NCBI RefSeq assembly: GCF_001468465.1
Contig: NZ_LNSA01000039.1
Location: forward strand, 1-38,736
Source: Sphingopyxis sp. H115
Lineage (GTDB): Bacteria; Pseudomonadota; Alphaproteobacteria; Sphingomonadales; Sphingomonadaceae
DNA length: 38,736 bases
Reading direction: 5' to 3'
The notes under the pieces were generated by a model. That model saw only the letters and a program-made list of their open reading frames with translations. It had not been told where the DNA came from and searched no databases. Below are positions 15,799 through 26,026 of the stretch, one piece after another; the first letter of the stretch is position 1; the number at the start of each line of letters is the position of its first letter. A program made the position numbers and the translations under genes.

Positions 15799-17334
15799 TT
15801 GCCAGCATCCCGAAAATATCCGCTCAACCGCCCCGTCTTCTTCACGCCGCTCGTGGTCCTTATGGCCGCCGTACTCCTCAGCCTTTGGCAGGGAAGCGCG
15901 TTCCTCGCGTTCGAAACGGCGATCAACGACTGGATCCTGCGCAGCTTTTCGCCGCTCTTCGCCTGGGCGGGGATCGCTTTCCTCGCGCTGCTCGCTGGCA
16001 TCGCGCTGTCGCCGCTCGGCGGGCACATCATCGGCGGACCGCAGGCTATTCCGATACTGACCCGCTGGCGATGGTTCGCGGTGACGCTATGCACGACGAT
16101 CGCGACCGGGATCCTGTTCTGGGGCGCCGCCGAACCGCTGTTCCATCTCAACGATCCGCCCGCGATGCTCGGGCTCGAACCCGGCAGCGACGCCGCCGCG
16201 ACCTTCGCCATGTCGACAATGTTCCTGCACTGGACGCTCACGCCCTATGCCATCTACACCGTCGCGGGGCTCGCCTTCGCGCTCGTCTATTACAACCTCC
16301 GCGAACCGTTCAGTCTGTCGTCGCTGTTCGTCCCGCTGATCGGCCAACGCGCGCATGGCCCCGTCGGGACGGGGATCGATATCGTCTGCCTCTACGCGCT
16401 CGTCGCCGGAATGGCCGCGTCGCTCGGTGCAGGCGTTCTCGCGCTGGCCGGAGGTATCGAGGGGCTGAGCGGTCTCTCCGGCGGCGCACCGTTGCGCTGG
16501 GCGATCGCCCTCGCGATCGTGGCGACTTTCGTCGTTTCGGCCGCCCTCGGCCTCCGGCGCGGTATCACCCGCCTCTCGCTCCTGAATATCTGGCTGTTCT
16601 TTGCCATCCTGCTGTTCGTGCTTGTCGCCAACCCGGCCACCGGACGCCTCCCGACGCTGGGGCTTTCCGGCCTGGGCGATTATGTCGACACCTTCCTGCC
16701 GCGCAGCGTCGGGGCCGATGTCGATCCCGATTGGCACCGGCAATGGACGATTTTCAACTGGGGCAACTGGTTTGCATGGGCGCCCGTGACCGCATTGTTC
16801 CTTGGTCGGCTCGCGGTCGGCTATTCGGTGCGCGCCTTCATCTTGTTCAACCTCCTCCTCCCGGCCTTGTTTGGCACGATCTGGATGATCGTTATCGCCG
16901 GCACCACGATTGCGCTCGACCAGCAGTCTGGGGGTAGTCTTTATGCCGTCCTCACCAGCGTCGGCCCCGATCCCCTGCTCTACCGACTGTTCAGTCAGCT
17001 CGGCGGTGGCAGCCCGGTACTGGTGCTGCTGATCGGCGCGATCTTCCTCTCTTACGTTACTGCGGCCGACAGCAATGTCTCGGCGATGAGCGCGCTGTCC
17101 ACAAATGGCATTTCGCCCGAGACGCCGGAAGCCCCGCTCGCCGTCAAGATCGTCTGGGGGACCGTGGTCGGGCTCGTCGCTACCGTTCTCGTCGCGGCGG
17201 CGGGGATCGACGGCATCCGCATGATGTCGGTCCTTGGCGGTTTCCCTGCGCTGTTCGTTATCCTCGGCGCCGCCTTGTCGCTGGCGGTGATGGCGGTACG
17301 GGGACGGCACGAGGCCGCCCCCGCCCAATCCTGA
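15799..17334 (+). CDS. BCCT family transporter with altered aromatic box
   Basis: 511 residues, about twelve hydrophobic segments. The family signatures are WGAAEPLFH (residues 108-116), HWTLTPYAIY (144-153) and WTIFNWGNWFAWAP (316-329). BCCT carriers import betaine, choline, carnitine and related compounds. Compared with Corynebacterium BetP, as I recall it, the box Trp189 and Tyr197 are kept (W145, Y153), but Trp194 is Tyr150 and Trp373 is Asn323, so the substrate may not be a standard betaine. The start is unclear: the frame opens with a TTG at 15799 and no clear ribosome site, and no earlier ATG fits the frame. A sequencing or annotation issue at the 5' end is possible. Confidence 0.85.
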   Translation: MPASRKYPLNRPVFFTPLVVLMAAVLLSLWQGSAFLAFETAINDWILRSFSPLFAWAGIAFLALLAGIALSPLGGHIIGGPQAIPILTRWRWFAVTLCTTIATGILFWGAAEPLFHLNDPPAMLGLEPGSDAAATFAMSTMFLHWTLTPYAIYTVAGLAFALVYYNLREPFSLSSLFVPLIGQRAHGPVGTGIDIVCLYALVAGMAASLGAGVLALAGGIEGLSGLSGGAPLRWAIALAIVATFVVSAALGLRRGITRLSLLNIWLFFAILLFVLVANPATGRLPTLGLSGLGDYVDTFLPRSVGADVDPDWHRQWTIFNWGNWFAWAPVTALFLGRLAVGYSVRAFILFNLLLPALFGTIWMIVIAGTTIALDQQSGGSLYAVLTSVGPDPLLYRLFSQLGGGSPVLVLLIGAIFLSYVTAADSNVSAMSALSTNGISPETPEAPLAVKIVWGTVVGLVATVLVAAAGIDGIRMMSVLGGFPALFVILGAALSLAVMAVRGRHEAAPAQS

Positions 17335-17349
17335 GAAAGGGGTCTCAGG
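17330..17349. terminator. Hairpin between convergent BCCT and M13 genes
   Basis: CCTGAGA and TCTCAGG pair perfectly around the six-base loop AAGGGG, overlapping the BCCT stop codon and ending two bases before the end of the M13 gene. There is no T-run; it may work as a small bidirectional terminator. Confidence 0.4.
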
Positions 17350-17350
17350 A

Positions 17351-19426
17351 CTACCAGATTTTCGTCCGCGCTTCGGGCGTCAGATAATATCTGGCGCCCG
17401 CTTCGACGCCGAACGCCTTGTACCACGCATCGACGTTCCGCACAGGCCCGATAATGCGCCAGCGCGCGGGACTGTGCGGATCGCTCGCCACCTGCTGCTT
17501 GATCGAATCCTCGCGCGCCTTGTCGCGCCAGGCCTGCGCGAAGGCGAGGAAGAAGCGTTGGTCGCCGGTCAGCCCGTCGATCACTGGCGCCTCCTTGCCC
17601 CCCAGCGAGCGGTGGTAGGCGTCGTAAGCGACCTCCAGCCCCGCAAGGTCGGCGATATTCTCGCCCATCGTCAGGTCGGGGTTGATGAAGGCGCCTGGGG
17701 CGGCTTCATAGGTCGCATATTGCGCCCCGAACGCCTTTGCCTGCGCATCAAAACGGGCGGCATCCTCGGGCGTCCACCAGTCGCGTACCGCGCCCTCAGC
17801 ATCAATTTTGCGCCCCTGATCGTCGAAGCCGTGGGTGATCTCGTGGCCAATAACGGCACCGATCGCGCCATAGTTCACTGCGTCGTCGACACCCTCGCTG
17901 AAATAGGGCGCTTGCAGGATACCCGCCGGGAACACGATCTTGTTCTCGAGCCCGCCATTATAGGCGTTCACCTCCTGAGGGTTCATCGACCATTTCTTGC
18001 GATCGACGGGCTTGTTCAAGTCCGACAGCGAATAGGCATATTCGAAGGCCGCGCTGCGCTTCACATTGCCGTACAGGTCGGCGGGGTCGATCCTGAGCCC
18101 CGAATAGTCGCGCCATTTGTCGGGATAGCCGACCATGACGTCCATCTTCGCGAGCTTCGCCAACGCCGCTTCCTTGGTCGCCGGCGCCATCCAACTGTTG
18201 GCGCGAATGCGATCGCCCATCGCCAGCTTCAAATTGGCGACCAGCGCTTCCATCTTGGTCTTTGCACTCGCCGGGAAATATTGTTTCGAATAGGTTTCGC
18301 CGACCAACTCGCCAAGGCTGCCGTCGACCAACGTCAGCCCGCGTTTCCACCGCGGGCGGAGTTCGCCCACCCCGCTCAGCGCCTTGGTATATTCGAAGCG
18401 GCTGTCGACGAAGGCTTTTGGCAAATAGGGCGCCGCATTATTGGCGACATGGAATTGCTGCCAAAGCTTGATCGTGTCGAGCGGCGTTTTCGCATAGAGC
18501 GCCGCGATGTCGCGGATCGCGGTATTTTCGTTGACGATTATGCGCTTTTGCGGCGCGATTCCCGCGCCGGCGAACCAGGCGCTCCAGTCAAGCCCCGGCG
18601 CATAAGCCGCGAGTTCTTCCGACGACATCGGATTGTTGATCTTGCCGATATCGCGGCGGTCGGCGATCGCCCAGCTGACCTTCGCGATCTCGGTCTCGAA
18701 TGCCATAATCGCATCGGCCGCCTTTTCTGGCGCGGCGTTCCCGATCATCTTCATGGTTCGCGCGATATAGGCGCGATAGGCGTCGCGCTGCGGCTTGAAA
18801 CTGTCATTCAGATAATAGTCGCGCTCGGGTAGGCCGAGCCCGCCCTGTCCCAGCCAGAGGACATTGACCGTCGGATCGGCGGTATCGGCATAGGGTCCGC
18901 CGCCGACGATCGTCGCCCCGAAGGTCCCCTGCGTTCCGCCCATGAATTGCGCCATGGCGCTCTTGTCCGCGATCTTGGCGACGGCATCGATATCGGCCAT
19001 CAGCGGCGTCGCGCCCAAGGCCTCGACCCGCGCCTCGTCCATGAAGCTCTGGTACAGGCCGCCCACCTGGCTCGTCGCCGGCGCGCCCGCCACGAGCGCG
19101 CGCAACTGGCGCTGGGTCAGGTTATAGACGTCGTAATCGACCCCTGCCGAGGCCTGATCGGACGGAATTTCGGTGCGCGCGAACCAGCCGCCATTGGCAT
19201 ATTTGTCAAAATCGTCGCCCGGTTTCACCGAGGTATCGCGGGCGCCCAGATCGACGCCCCATTCGCCGAACGTCAGGGCTTTCAGCGATCCCTCATCCAT
19301 GCCATCCGCGCCTTCCGCTGTCCCCGCAACATAGGCCGCAGGCACATTTTCGCGCGCCAAAGCCGGCGATGCCATCAACGTCGCCACGATCGCGAGGCCC
19401 GCAGCCGCGCCCAGATATTTCGTCAT
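17351..19426 (-). CDS. M13 family (neprilysin/PepO-type) zinc metallopeptidase
   Basis: 691 residues with a signal peptide (MTKYLGAAAGLAIVATLMASPALA), hence periplasmic. The N-terminal M13 domain (about 65-430) is followed by the catalytic domain. Zinc motif HEITH is at 528-532, the third ligand E589 is in GENIADLAG, and the substrate-binding VNAYN is at 486-490. The protein ends in the conserved C-terminal Trp. The family cleaves peptides of moderate size on the amino side of hydrophobic residues. GGAG lies ten bases before the ATG. It is divergent from uvrA, with the LexA box in the shared intergenic region. Confidence 0.93.
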   Translation of the reverse strand: MTKYLGAAAGLAIVATLMASPALARENVPAAYVAGTAEGADGMDEGSLKALTFGEWGVDLGARDTSVKPGDDFDKYANGGWFARTEIPSDQASAGVDYDVYNLTQRQLRALVAGAPATSQVGGLYQSFMDEARVEALGATPLMADIDAVAKIADKSAMAQFMGGTQGTFGATIVGGGPYADTADPTVNVLWLGQGGLGLPERDYYLNDSFKPQRDAYRAYIARTMKMIGNAAPEKAADAIMAFETEIAKVSWAIADRRDIGKINNPMSSEELAAYAPGLDWSAWFAGAGIAPQKRIIVNENTAIRDIAALYAKTPLDTIKLWQQFHVANNAAPYLPKAFVDSRFEYTKALSGVGELRPRWKRGLTLVDGSLGELVGETYSKQYFPASAKTKMEALVANLKLAMGDRIRANSWMAPATKEAALAKLAKMDVMVGYPDKWRDYSGLRIDPADLYGNVKRSAAFEYAYSLSDLNKPVDRKKWSMNPQEVNAYNGGLENKIVFPAGILQAPYFSEGVDDAVNYGAIGAVIGHEITHGFDDQGRKIDAEGAVRDWWTPEDAARFDAQAKAFGAQYATYEAAPGAFINPDLTMGENIADLAGLEVAYDAYHRSLGGKEAPVIDGLTGDQRFFLAFAQAWRDKAREDSIKQQVASDPHSPARWRIIGPVRNVDAWYKAFGVEAGARYYLTPEARTKIW

Positions 19427-19631
19427 TCCCCAGTCTCCTACGGCCCCGGCGGCGCTCCACCGGCGCCGGGGTGATGCCTACCCTTGTCCGGCTGCCGCGC
19501 CGGACGGTCAAGCGACCGGCCCGGCATTGGTCGAAGGCTTTGGGAGGTTGGTGGAAAGGGCTCCGTTGCACCCGCTCCCTTCGCTTCCTATTTACCGCAT
19601 GATGCTCGGTCGAAGGCCCCTTGCGCCCTAA

Positions 19632-19646
19632 GAACAAATCTGGAAC
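19632..19646 (-). promoter_or_regulatory. Putative LexA (SOS) box before uvrA
   Basis: GAACAAATCTGGAAC is an exact GAAC-N7-GAAC, the reverse complement of GTTC-N7-GTTC, the LexA site described for alphaproteobacteria. It lies 53 bases before the uvrA ATG at 19699. uvrA is a known LexA target in many of these bacteria, so this is very likely functional. Confidence 0.75.
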
Positions 19647-19698
19647 ATACCCCTCCCATGAGTCTCACCCATATTTCCCGTCGGCATGGGCGTTCCCA

Positions 19699-22587
<2,889 letters not shown>

Positions 22588-22589
22588 GC

Positions 22590-22621
22590 CCCTCCCGCTT
22601 GCCGCGAAGGTTTGGGGAGGG
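22590..22621 (+). terminator. Hairpin after uvrA
   Basis: CCCTCCC (22590-22596) pairs with GGGAGGG (22615-22621) just after the uvrA stop, followed by CTTGTT. It is a plausible intrinsic terminator with a weak T-tract. Confidence 0.45.
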
Positions 22622-22636
22622 CTTGTTCCGCAGCCT

Positions 22637-22709
22637 CGTCATCGCGGACTTGATCCGGGATCCATCCGGCCTGTCGCAAGTGGCCCCCGGATCAAGTCCG
22701 GGGTGACGA
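22637..22709. repeat. Palindromic intergenic repeat (REP-like), copy 2
   Basis: Inverted arms CGTCATCGCGGACTTGATCC and (reverse strand) TCGTCACCCCGGACTTGATC, spaced by about 20 bases. This is the same element as 7836-7910: the arm core CGGACTTGATCCGG is shared. Confidence 0.8.
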
Positions 22710-22721
22710 AGCATGTAAATT

Positions 22722-22849
22722 CCGTTCGCATCGAGCGAAGTCGAGATGCCCAAGCCGCGTACACGAAGGATGGGTGTCTCGACTTCGGCTAAAGGCCGAA
22801 GTTCATCCTGAGCGCCTGCCAAGGCAGTCGAAGGGCTCGACACGAACGG
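22722..22849. repeat. Second intergenic inverted-repeat family
   Basis: The outer arms CCGTTCGCATCGAGC and (reverse) CCGTTCGTGTCGAGC are similar. Inside are inverted GAAGTCGAGA/TCTCGACTTC and a short CTTCGGC/GCCGAAG hairpin. Elements of this look are widespread in sphingomonad intergenic DNA (recall). Together with copy 2 of the first repeat it fills the 278-base gap 22588-22865, which has no gene. Confidence 0.7.
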
Positions 22850-22865
22850 ATTTCGAAAGACGGCC

Positions 22866-23174
22866 CTACCCCATCAGCTTTGCGGTGATATCCTCGACGG
22901 CATAGATGCGGATCGCGGGCGGCTGCGGCGAGAGCGCGCGCATCTCCGCCACGAAGGCGCGCGATGCGGGCAGCGCGAAATGCGCGCGCACGGCCTCGAC
23001 GCTCTCCCACTCCTCGACGAACATCAGCCGGTCGGGGTTTTCGACATCGATATGGCAATTGTGCGCCAGACACCCCGGTTCGGAACGCGACCGCGCGCTA
23101 TGCTCGGCACCGAGCGCGATCATGCACTCGCGATGCTCGGGGGTCAGGATGATGTGGCCGGTGATGAGGATCAT
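22866..23174 (-). CDS. ABM-domain protein, putative quinol monooxygenase
   Basis: 102 residues, the length of a single antibiotic-biosynthesis-monooxygenase (ABM, YgiN-like) ferredoxin fold. Pattern: a first strand ILITGHIILTPEHRE, EPGCLAHNCHIDVENPDRLMFVEEWES in the centre, and FALPASRAFVAEM near the end, as in YgiN-like proteins. Members act as dimers and oxidise quinols or related small molecules without cofactor, or have unknown roles. No clear ribosome site precedes the ATG at 23174. It ends within the repeat-rich gap and begins right next to the AT-rich cassette. Confidence 0.82.
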   Translation of the reverse strand: MILITGHIILTPEHRECMIALGAEHSARSRSEPGCLAHNCHIDVENPDRLMFVEEWESVEAVRAHFALPASRAFVAEMRALSPQPPAIRIYAVEDITAKLMG

Positions 23175-23325
23175 AGATTGTTTGAGTCACAGTGTCGGCA
23201 GAAGTGAGAATTACTGTATCTTGGGTTGCCACAATCTACGAAGGCCAAGCCATGCTGAAACTCGTGACACGTACAGTTGACAAAGCATATATTTAGCATC
23301 AATTCTTCTTTCGAGGGAGAGCAAA

Positions 23326-24204
23326 GTGCCAGAAAGAAAATTTACTCTTTTCCACTTTAGTTTAATTCCTATTGCGCAAACATCAATCATGATGCGCACG
23401 CAGGACACTAGAGAAGAATGGCTTAGGCATGCTCTTAAAATTCCATTTGAATTCGGCCATTTCGCCGGAATGACACTTCATTGGGTACCGCAGGGTGATG
23501 CCGATGAATGCATCGTGGGCCTCATTCAGCGGACCCGGGTACATGAATTGCACCAATCCCCTGACGAGGGAGGTGGCGAAATTACTAAGGAAGAATGGCA
23601 GGGCGCCTATGTTGTTGTGGACCCTACGCACCATGACGAGGGCCAGAGAGTTGCGGTTGAGAATGACGTCGTCGGCAAGCCCAGCAGCCTCATCAAGTCG
23701 CTAGTAAAGCACATAAACATGCTGCAGGAAGCGCCGTATCAAATCGAGATTGAGCCCTTGTTCGATGCTTCGCGATTTTGGGCTTTCGCCAATCGACACG
23801 ACAATGTGATGAAAAAGATCGATTTCGATTTTGTTGTACCAAATATGTGGAGCACCGAATCTGACCTAGATGCCGATTTAAGGGATACGGGAAGAACAAC
23901 CGGCGCGGAACGGGTTCGAGTTGGCTTCCGCTCGGAGCATGGTGTTTCGACTGATAATCAAAAGGTTCGCGAAGGGGTCGATTATGCTGAAAGGGGCGCG
24001 GGAACTTTGTCAGCAAGGGCAATGGACGGCACACCTTTCCGCTCGACAAAACAGCCTCTGATATCTAAAATTCCGGCAGTCAAAGCCGGCGCTGATGCGA
24101 TGTTGAAATACTTCGCTGGATTGAAGAGGACTATCCTTAGCCGTGGCAAAAATCCTACCTTGGATGATCTTAATCGCACTGATGACGGTGCTACTGACAA
24201 TTAG
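23326..24204 (+). CDS. Unknown soluble protein, first gene of AT-rich two-gene cassette
   Basis: 292 residues from a GTG with a good ribosome site (GAGGGAGA, six to seven bases upstream). A TTGACA hexamer lies at 23277-23282, without an obvious -10. I do not recognise the family with confidence. There is no signal peptide or membrane helix. It opens with a beta-rich stretch (KFTLFHFSLIPI), then IVGLIQRTRVHELH (63-76), AYVVVDPTHHDEGQRVAVEN (94-113), a helix at about 119-134, YQIEIEPLFD, and IDFDFVVPNMW (165-175). This layout faintly recalls DUF4747-type proteins (low confidence). Codons are AT-rich, unlike the neighbours (TTA, CTT, ATT, AGA common). Its 3' end overlaps the next gene by 62 bases. 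Probably acquired by transfer; function unknown, defence-like role possible only as inference. Confidence 0.72.
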   Translation: MPERKFTLFHFSLIPIAQTSIMMRTQDTREEWLRHALKIPFEFGHFAGMTLHWVPQGDADECIVGLIQRTRVHELHQSPDEGGGEITKEEWQGAYVVVDPTHHDEGQRVAVENDVVGKPSSLIKSLVKHINMLQEAPYQIEIEPLFDASRFWAFANRHDNVMKKIDFDFVVPNMWSTESDLDADLRDTGRTTGAERVRVGFRSEHGVSTDNQKVREGVDYAERGAGTLSARAMDGTPFRSTKQPLISKIPAVKAGADAMLKYFAGLKRTILSRGKNPTLDDLNRTDDGATDN

Positions 24205-24616
24205 TTTCGTCGAACCGCACCTTTTGAATGATCGGAATAAGTTCCTAGCTAATTTCGTAAACCACGAGCTTCTCGGCACGCTGGGCTTTATCGTTGCGGT
24301 CACGCTGGCATCTGCTGCCAGCGTTCATTTCGAATTAAATAAGATCGAAGATCAAACAGGAAAACCTTTTTTGCGTACAAGGTCCTCATTGAAGAGATCC
24401 GCTTATTCATTGATAGTACTTTTCGGGGCAGCTGGTGTCATAGTGATAGTCAAGCCACTACTTCCTAGTCCCGATTACAATAGAGCAGTTGCCAACTCCC
24501 TTGCTATCGGAATAATTTTTTTCAATCTTTCAGTTCTTCTTGACCTTACTCGAACTGTATTCAGGATTCCTTCTGCGGAAAATATAAAACGGATGGGAAC
24601 AGGAGACCCCGCCTAG
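24143..24616 (+). CDS. Unknown four-helix membrane protein, second gene of cassette
   Basis: 157 residues, not recognised. Four hydrophobic helices: about 4-23, 42-62, 87-106 and 115-134, with short loops, a basic loop (RTRSSLKRS, 79-87) and a short C-terminal tail. Start is GTG 24143, with AGAGGA about 12 bases upstream, inside the previous gene; ATG 24164 is an alternative that trims helix 1 slightly. The 62-base overlap suggests coupled translation with the soluble protein, hence a functional pair at the membrane. In 24361-24420 I count 22 G+C of 60, far below the neighbouring pstS (45 of 60 in 24961-25020). No terminator is visible before the pst promoter. Confidence 0.72.
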   Translation: MAKILPWMILIALMTVLLTISFVEPHLLNDRNKFLANFVNHELLGTLGFIVAVTLASAASVHFELNKIEDQTGKPFLRTRSSLKRSAYSLIVLFGAAGVIVIVKPLLPSPDYNRAVANSLAIGIIFFNLSVLLDLTRTVFRIPSAENIKRMGTGDPA

Positions 24617-24649
24617 GCTTATCTATTAAGCGCGCCATCTCGCCAATCC

Positions 24650-24667
24650 ATGACACTTCCATGACAC
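24650..24667 (-). promoter_or_regulatory. Putative PhoB box (reverse orientation) upstream of pstS
   Basis: ATGACACTTCCATGACAC is a perfect 7-base direct repeat on an 11-base period. On the minus strand it reads GTGTCAT-N4-GTGTCAT, close to the Pho box CTGTCAT-N4-CTGTCAT. It directly abuts the plus-strand box at 24671. Confidence 0.65.
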
Positions 24668-24670
24668 TCC

Positions 24671-24688
24671 CTGTCACAAACACGTCAC
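24671..24688 (+). promoter_or_regulatory. Putative PhoB box upstream of pstS
   Basis: CTGTCACAAACACGTCAC: two half-sites CTGTCAC and ACGTCAC on an 11-base period with an AT-rich spacer, matching the Pho box pattern. It lies 80 bases before the pstS ATG and probably activates the pst-phoU-phoB operon under phosphate limitation. Confidence 0.7.
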
Positions 24689-24768
24689 ACAAAACCCCCA
24701 TTGCGCACCCAGCGAGTCGTCGCGGGGGTGGCGGCTTGGTTCGGTAACGACCCCCGACAGGATACCCC

Positions 24769-25818
24769 ATGCTGCAGAAATTCGCCCTCATCGCTGGCGC
24801 CGCCACTTGCGCGCTGGCGCTTTCCGCGTGCCAGGATCAGGCGTCTTCGGGCGGCGGCGCGCGCGATTTTATCAGCGCGGTCGGTTCCTCGACCGTCTAT
24901 CCCTTTGCCACCGCGGTCGGCGAGAAGTTCGCCGAAGCGACGGGCAACAAGACGCCGAAGATCGACAGCACGGGCACCGGCGGCGGCTTCGAACGCTTCT
25001 GCGCCGGCGTCGGCGGCGACACCCCCGACATCGCGAACGCATCGCGCCGTATCAAGAAAAAGGAATTCGACACCTGCGCCGCGAACGGCGTCAAGGAGAT
25101 CGTCGAAATCCAGGTCGGCATCGACGGCATCGCGCTGGGTGAAGCGCAGCGCGGTCCGGGCTTCAAGCTCAGCGAAGAAGATGTCTATAAGGCTCTGGCT
25201 GCCAACCCCTATGGCAAGCCGAACACCGCGAAGACGTGGAAAGACGTGAACCCCGCGCTTCCCGCGGTCGCGATCTCGGTCTTTGGCCCGCCGTCGACCA
25301 GCGGCACCTATGATGCGTTCAAGGAACTGATCCTCGGCAAGGGCTGCGACGCCAATCCCGAGATGAAGGCGCTGAAGGACAGCGACAAGGACAAGCATGA
25401 GGCGACCTGCACCACGCTGCGCGGCGCGCCTTATTATGTCGAGCAGGGCGAGAATGATAACCTCATCATCTCGAAGCTCGACAAGAACCCGACCAGCCTC
25501 GGCATCTTTGGCTTCAGCTACCTCGATGCCAACAAGGACAAGATCAAGGCGGTGCCGGTGCAGGGTGTCGCGCCCACTTACGCCGCGATCGCCGACGGCA
25601 GCTACCCCGGTTCGCGCCCGCTGTTCATCTATGTGAAGAAGGCGCATGTCGGCGTCGTCCCTGGCCTCGCCGAATATGTCGCCGAGTTCCTGAAGGGCGC
25701 GGCCGATGGCGGCTATCTGAACGCCAAGGGGCTGATCGTGTCGCCGAAGGCGATCGCCGACGCCGCGGCGGCGAACGGCAAGAACATGACCGCGCTGAAC
25801 GGCGCCGAGCTGAAATAA
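24769..25818 (+). CDS. pstS: Phosphate ABC transporter substrate-binding lipoprotein
   Basis: 349 residues. A lipoprotein signal (ALALSAC, Cys21) anchors it in the envelope. It captures inorganic phosphate for the PstCAB importer. Phosphate-site motifs of PstS are visible: AVGSSTVYPFA (37-47), STGTGGGFERFC (65-77) and DIANASRRIK (86-95), and a later PPSTSGTYDAF loop. AGGATA precedes the ATG. It is the first gene of the operon, with PhoB boxes upstream, and is separated from pstC by about 200 bases containing a strong hairpin, which fits the usual excess of the binding protein over the permease. Confidence 0.95.
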   Translation: MLQKFALIAGAATCALALSACQDQASSGGGARDFISAVGSSTVYPFATAVGEKFAEATGNKTPKIDSTGTGGGFERFCAGVGGDTPDIANASRRIKKKEFDTCAANGVKEIVEIQVGIDGIALGEAQRGPGFKLSEEDVYKALAANPYGKPNTAKTWKDVNPALPAVAISVFGPPSTSGTYDAFKELILGKGCDANPEMKALKDSDKDKHEATCTTLRGAPYYVEQGENDNLIISKLDKNPTSLGIFGFSYLDANKDKIKAVPVQGVAPTYAAIADGSYPGSRPLFIYVKKAHVGVVPGLAEYVAEFLKGAADGGYLNAKGLIVSPKAIADAAAANGKNMTALNGAELK

Positions 25819-25832
25819 GTTTCCTCCCGCTA

Positions 25833-25872
25833 GCGGCCGGGGCGGGTTCGCCCGGTCCGGCCGCCGCTTTTT
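25833..25872 (+). terminator. Terminator/attenuator hairpin between pstS and pstC
   Basis: GCGGCCGG (25833-25840) pairs with CCGGCCGC (25857-25864); inside, GGG-TTCG-CCC forms a tetraloop stem. The run TTTTT (25868-25872) follows closely. It looks like an intrinsic terminator; since pstC has no separate visible promoter it is likely leaky, or stabilises the pstS mRNA. Confidence 0.7.
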
Positions 25873-26026
25873 GCTCTTTCTTTCCCTTCTCCCCGTTCGG
25901 GACCATCCAATCCCGCTCGATGCGAGCGGGGATGAGAGGGAAGAATATGACGCCGAGTCATAAATTTGCCACGCCGGTCGGCTTTGGACCGGACGCGACG
26001 ATCGCGATGCGACGAACGGGGACAAA

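Noticed and set aside
22588..22865. tRNA gene or CRISPR array in the repeat-rich gap.
   Set aside because: The repeats are inverted and of two different kinds, with no regular direct repeat and spacer pattern and no tRNA cloverleaf or TTC arm motif.
23277..23305. Full sigma-70 promoter for the cassette.
   Set aside because: TTGACA is perfect but no TATAAT-like hexamer stands 16-18 bases downstream; only the -35 element can be supported.
23326..24616. Kiwa defence system (KwaA membrane protein plus KwaB).
   Set aside because: The gene order is reversed and the soluble protein shows no DUF4868-like sequence that I can recognise; only the general layout is alike.
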